Shown in pieces: positions 62,781 to 64,000 of a stretch of DNA of 64,000 nucleotides. This DNA comes from Rhodonellum psychrophilum GCM71 = DSM 17998 (GTDB taxonomy: Bacteria; Bacteroidota; Bacteroidia; Cytophagales; Cyclobacteriaceae): the NCBI RefSeq assembly GCF_000381545.1, contig NZ_KB906677.1, positions 138,638 through 202,637 of the forward strand, given 5' to 3'. Made by a program: the position numbers and the translations under genes. Position 1 is the stretch's first letter; each line of letters starts with the position of its first letter. Below the pieces are notes generated by a model. That model saw only the letters and a program-made list of their open reading frames with translations. It did no database searches and was not told the origin of the DNA.

Positions 62781-63542
62781 TTATTTGTGCCTAAACCAAC
62801 AGTCTTTTCTTTCCGCCTCATACTCCTTAAAAACCGTATTGACGGGAGTTCCATGAATGACCCGATCATTGAATTCTGTTCTGACCAGATAATTAAAAGC
62901 GCCCATATCCCCTGTGTATGCGGTTTTATTGTCGCTGTTGTATTTTTCATGGAGTGAACAGAGTTGGCTGAGAAACAACTGCATCACTTGAACATTCCCG
63001 CCGATGATGCCACAATTGAGCAAAGTTGCCTCTTTGAATTCCTCTTCATAGCCTTGATAGTCGGAAATTTTACTCCTTAAATGTGCCGCATGCAATAGCA
63101 TCCAATCATCCAGCAGCGGCTTTGGTTCGTCTCCACAAAAAATCGCTTGGGGATTTCCTGTGAAAATTGGCTCTTGGAAAGGATCTTTGAGGACCACCAC
63201 GTCCGTAATGTCTGTCACAAAAACATTTAGAAGTTCATCGAAATGTTGTTGGATAAAATCCCTGTAGAGAAAATAACGATACACATTTGGGGTAAATCTT
63301 GTATCGTGATTCACCTTGATGAACTGGATATGTTGTCCCTGGATTTCGGCACAGGTTTGATCCGAAAAATTATTGTGAAACACAATCCCTTTGAGGTTCA
63401 AATCGATGATGGAATCCGCCCAATCCTTGATCAACGCATAAGCATCATCTGGCAAAACGGTATTGCGATTTACGTCATATATTCCCGTCATGTGACATGC
63501 CATGATCACATTTCCCTTCCCGATATTCAAAAAATCATCCAT
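62781..63542 (-). CDS. Nucleotide-sugar glycosyltransferase-like protein
   Basis: 253 residues if started at the ATG 5 bp after the upstream gene's stop (MDDFLNIGKGNVIMACHMTG); an in-frame ATG 48 bp earlier would overlap that gene by 43 bp. The centre has the DxD-like VTDITDVVVLKDPF, and LNCGIIGGNVQVMQLFLSQL and YTGDMGAFNYLV follow, recalling GT8/GT34-type galactosyl- or mannosyltransferases. The acceptor is unknown. It is probably in one operon with the GT2 gene upstream, so cell-surface glycan synthesis is likely. Confidence 0.65.
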   Translation of the reverse strand: MDDFLNIGKGNVIMACHMTGIYDVNRNTVLPDDAYALIKDWADSIIDLNLKGIVFHNNFSDQTCAEIQGQHIQFIKVNHDTRFTPNVYRYFLYRDFIQQHFDELLNVFVTDITDVVVLKDPFQEPIFTGNPQAIFCGDEPKPLLDDWMLLHAAHLRSKISDYQGYEEEFKEATLLNCGIIGGNVQVMQLFLSQLCSLHEKYNSDNKTAYTGDMGAFNYLVRTEFNDRVIHGTPVNTVFKEYEAERKDCWFRHK

Positions 63543-63547
63543 TTCTA

Positions 63548-64000
63548 CTAATTCATTATGGATATATTTTCCACTTTCAGGCGGGAACAAATGCTGTTGG
63601 GTGTATTTCGATAATAAATGTATGTTCTTAAATCGACCTTTTTCACCTTGTATTTCCTTGCTGCCCTTTCATAAAAGTCCGCATCGGCTGCGTAAAAATC
63701 CTTAAAATCGATTTCTTGAAAAACCTCTTTTTTTCCAAATAATGTCGCAAACAAAACACAATCATCCACATGAATCATCTTAGAGGGATCTCTTTTGTCA
63801 GGAACATAATAATCCTCTTCCTTGTCTACGATGGTTTTGGTCGTGGAAGCGATCAAATCGACCGATTGCAATTCTTTTAGACAAGCGCTAAGGTGATGGC
63901 TTTCAAATTCGTCGTCCGCATCCAAAATGGTGATGTATTTTCCGCGGCTGTTCAAAATGCCACGGTTTATGGATTTGGATTGCCCTCGATTTTTATGTCT
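63548..64000 (-). CDS. Family 2 glycosyltransferase, C-terminal part
   Basis: The last 150 residues of a protein whose start is beyond the right edge. RGQSKSINRGILNSRGKYIT followed by ILDADDEFESHHL is the GT2 nucleotide-sugar pocket with the metal-binding DAD. FYAADADFYERAARKYKVKK is the acceptor-side acid region. It probably transfers a sugar to a polysaccharide or lipid carrier on the cytoplasmic face of the membrane. Confidence 0.88.
   Translation of the reverse strand, partial: RHKNRGQSKSINRGILNSRGKYITILDADDEFESHHLSACLKELQSVDLIASTTKTIVDKEEDYYVPDKRDPSKMIHVDDCVLFATLFGKKEVFQEIDFKDFYAADADFYERAARKYKVKKVDLRTYIYYRNTPNSICSRLKVENISIMN

Overview
The window looks like chromosomal DNA of a Bacteroidota member, most likely a cytophagian of the Cyclobacteriaceae type (Algoriphagus and relatives). 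The evidence is the TonB-dependent receptors with carboxypeptidase-regulatory-like N-domains, the many lipoproteins, DUF5683, DUF2141, an uninterrupted trpEGDCFBA order, the long Bacteroidota-type signal peptidase, the lack of Shine-Dalgarno sites, and promoters of the form TTG-N18..22-TAnnTTTG. Good examples of such promoters stand before trpL, the SRP RNA gene, rpsF and tRNA-Gln. There is no phage, CRISPR array, complete insertion sequence or rRNA operon.

Layout. 1-12.8 kb (minus strand): amino-acid biosynthesis. A trp leader peptide and attenuator precede trpEGDCFBA plus a DAHP synthase. A second leader peptide and attenuator precede phenylalanine hydroxylase, followed by the back half of a his operon (hisH-A-F-IE). 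12.8-15.6 kb: small genes, the SRP RNA gene, a transaldolase-like aldolase and an FtsE-like ATPase. 15.6-22 kb: an S41 protease lipoprotein, a TonB-dependent receptor, small genes and five copies of a short interspersed repeat. 22-30 kb: a phosphate-scavenging block made of a beta-propeller phytase, its TonB-dependent receptor, a purple-acid-phosphatase-like lipoprotein, a membrane protein and a TPR/LuxR-type regulator. 30-35.4 kb: a flavodoxin, a TPR protein, a CCA-adding enzyme with a degenerate TsaC-like neighbour, and an M48 protease. 35.7-44.4 kb: pyrG, yidC, a UPF0173 hydrolase, parA, parB, DUF5683, dapB and lepB. The yidC and parAB neighbourhood is origin-proximal in many bacteria. 44.4-51.7 kb: a TerB-like protein, ung, apaG, two methyltransferases, a coiled-coil protein, rpsF-rpsR-rplI, hemolysin III and tRNA-Gln. 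51.7-59 kb: two more repeat copies, a photolyase with its TIGR03643 partner, a persulfide-detoxification group (rhodanese, small membrane protein, exported CstB-like enzyme), UspA and a lipase. 59-64 kb: menB and menE (menaquinone), DUF2141, small hypotheticals and two glycosyltransferase genes running off the right edge.

Most notable: (1) two ribosome-mediated attenuators, one with three consecutive Trp codons before trpE and one with a Tyr-Phe-His-Tyr-His leader before phhA, implying that Phe hydroxylation is used here to make tyrosine; (2) a family of at least eight ~170-bp MITE-like repeats with terminal inverted repeats; (3) a TsaC/YrdC-like protein lacking the catalytic motifs, coupled to the CCA-adding enzyme; (4) an inverted repeat framing the phytase promoter. 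All assignments come from reading motifs by eye; no database search was run.
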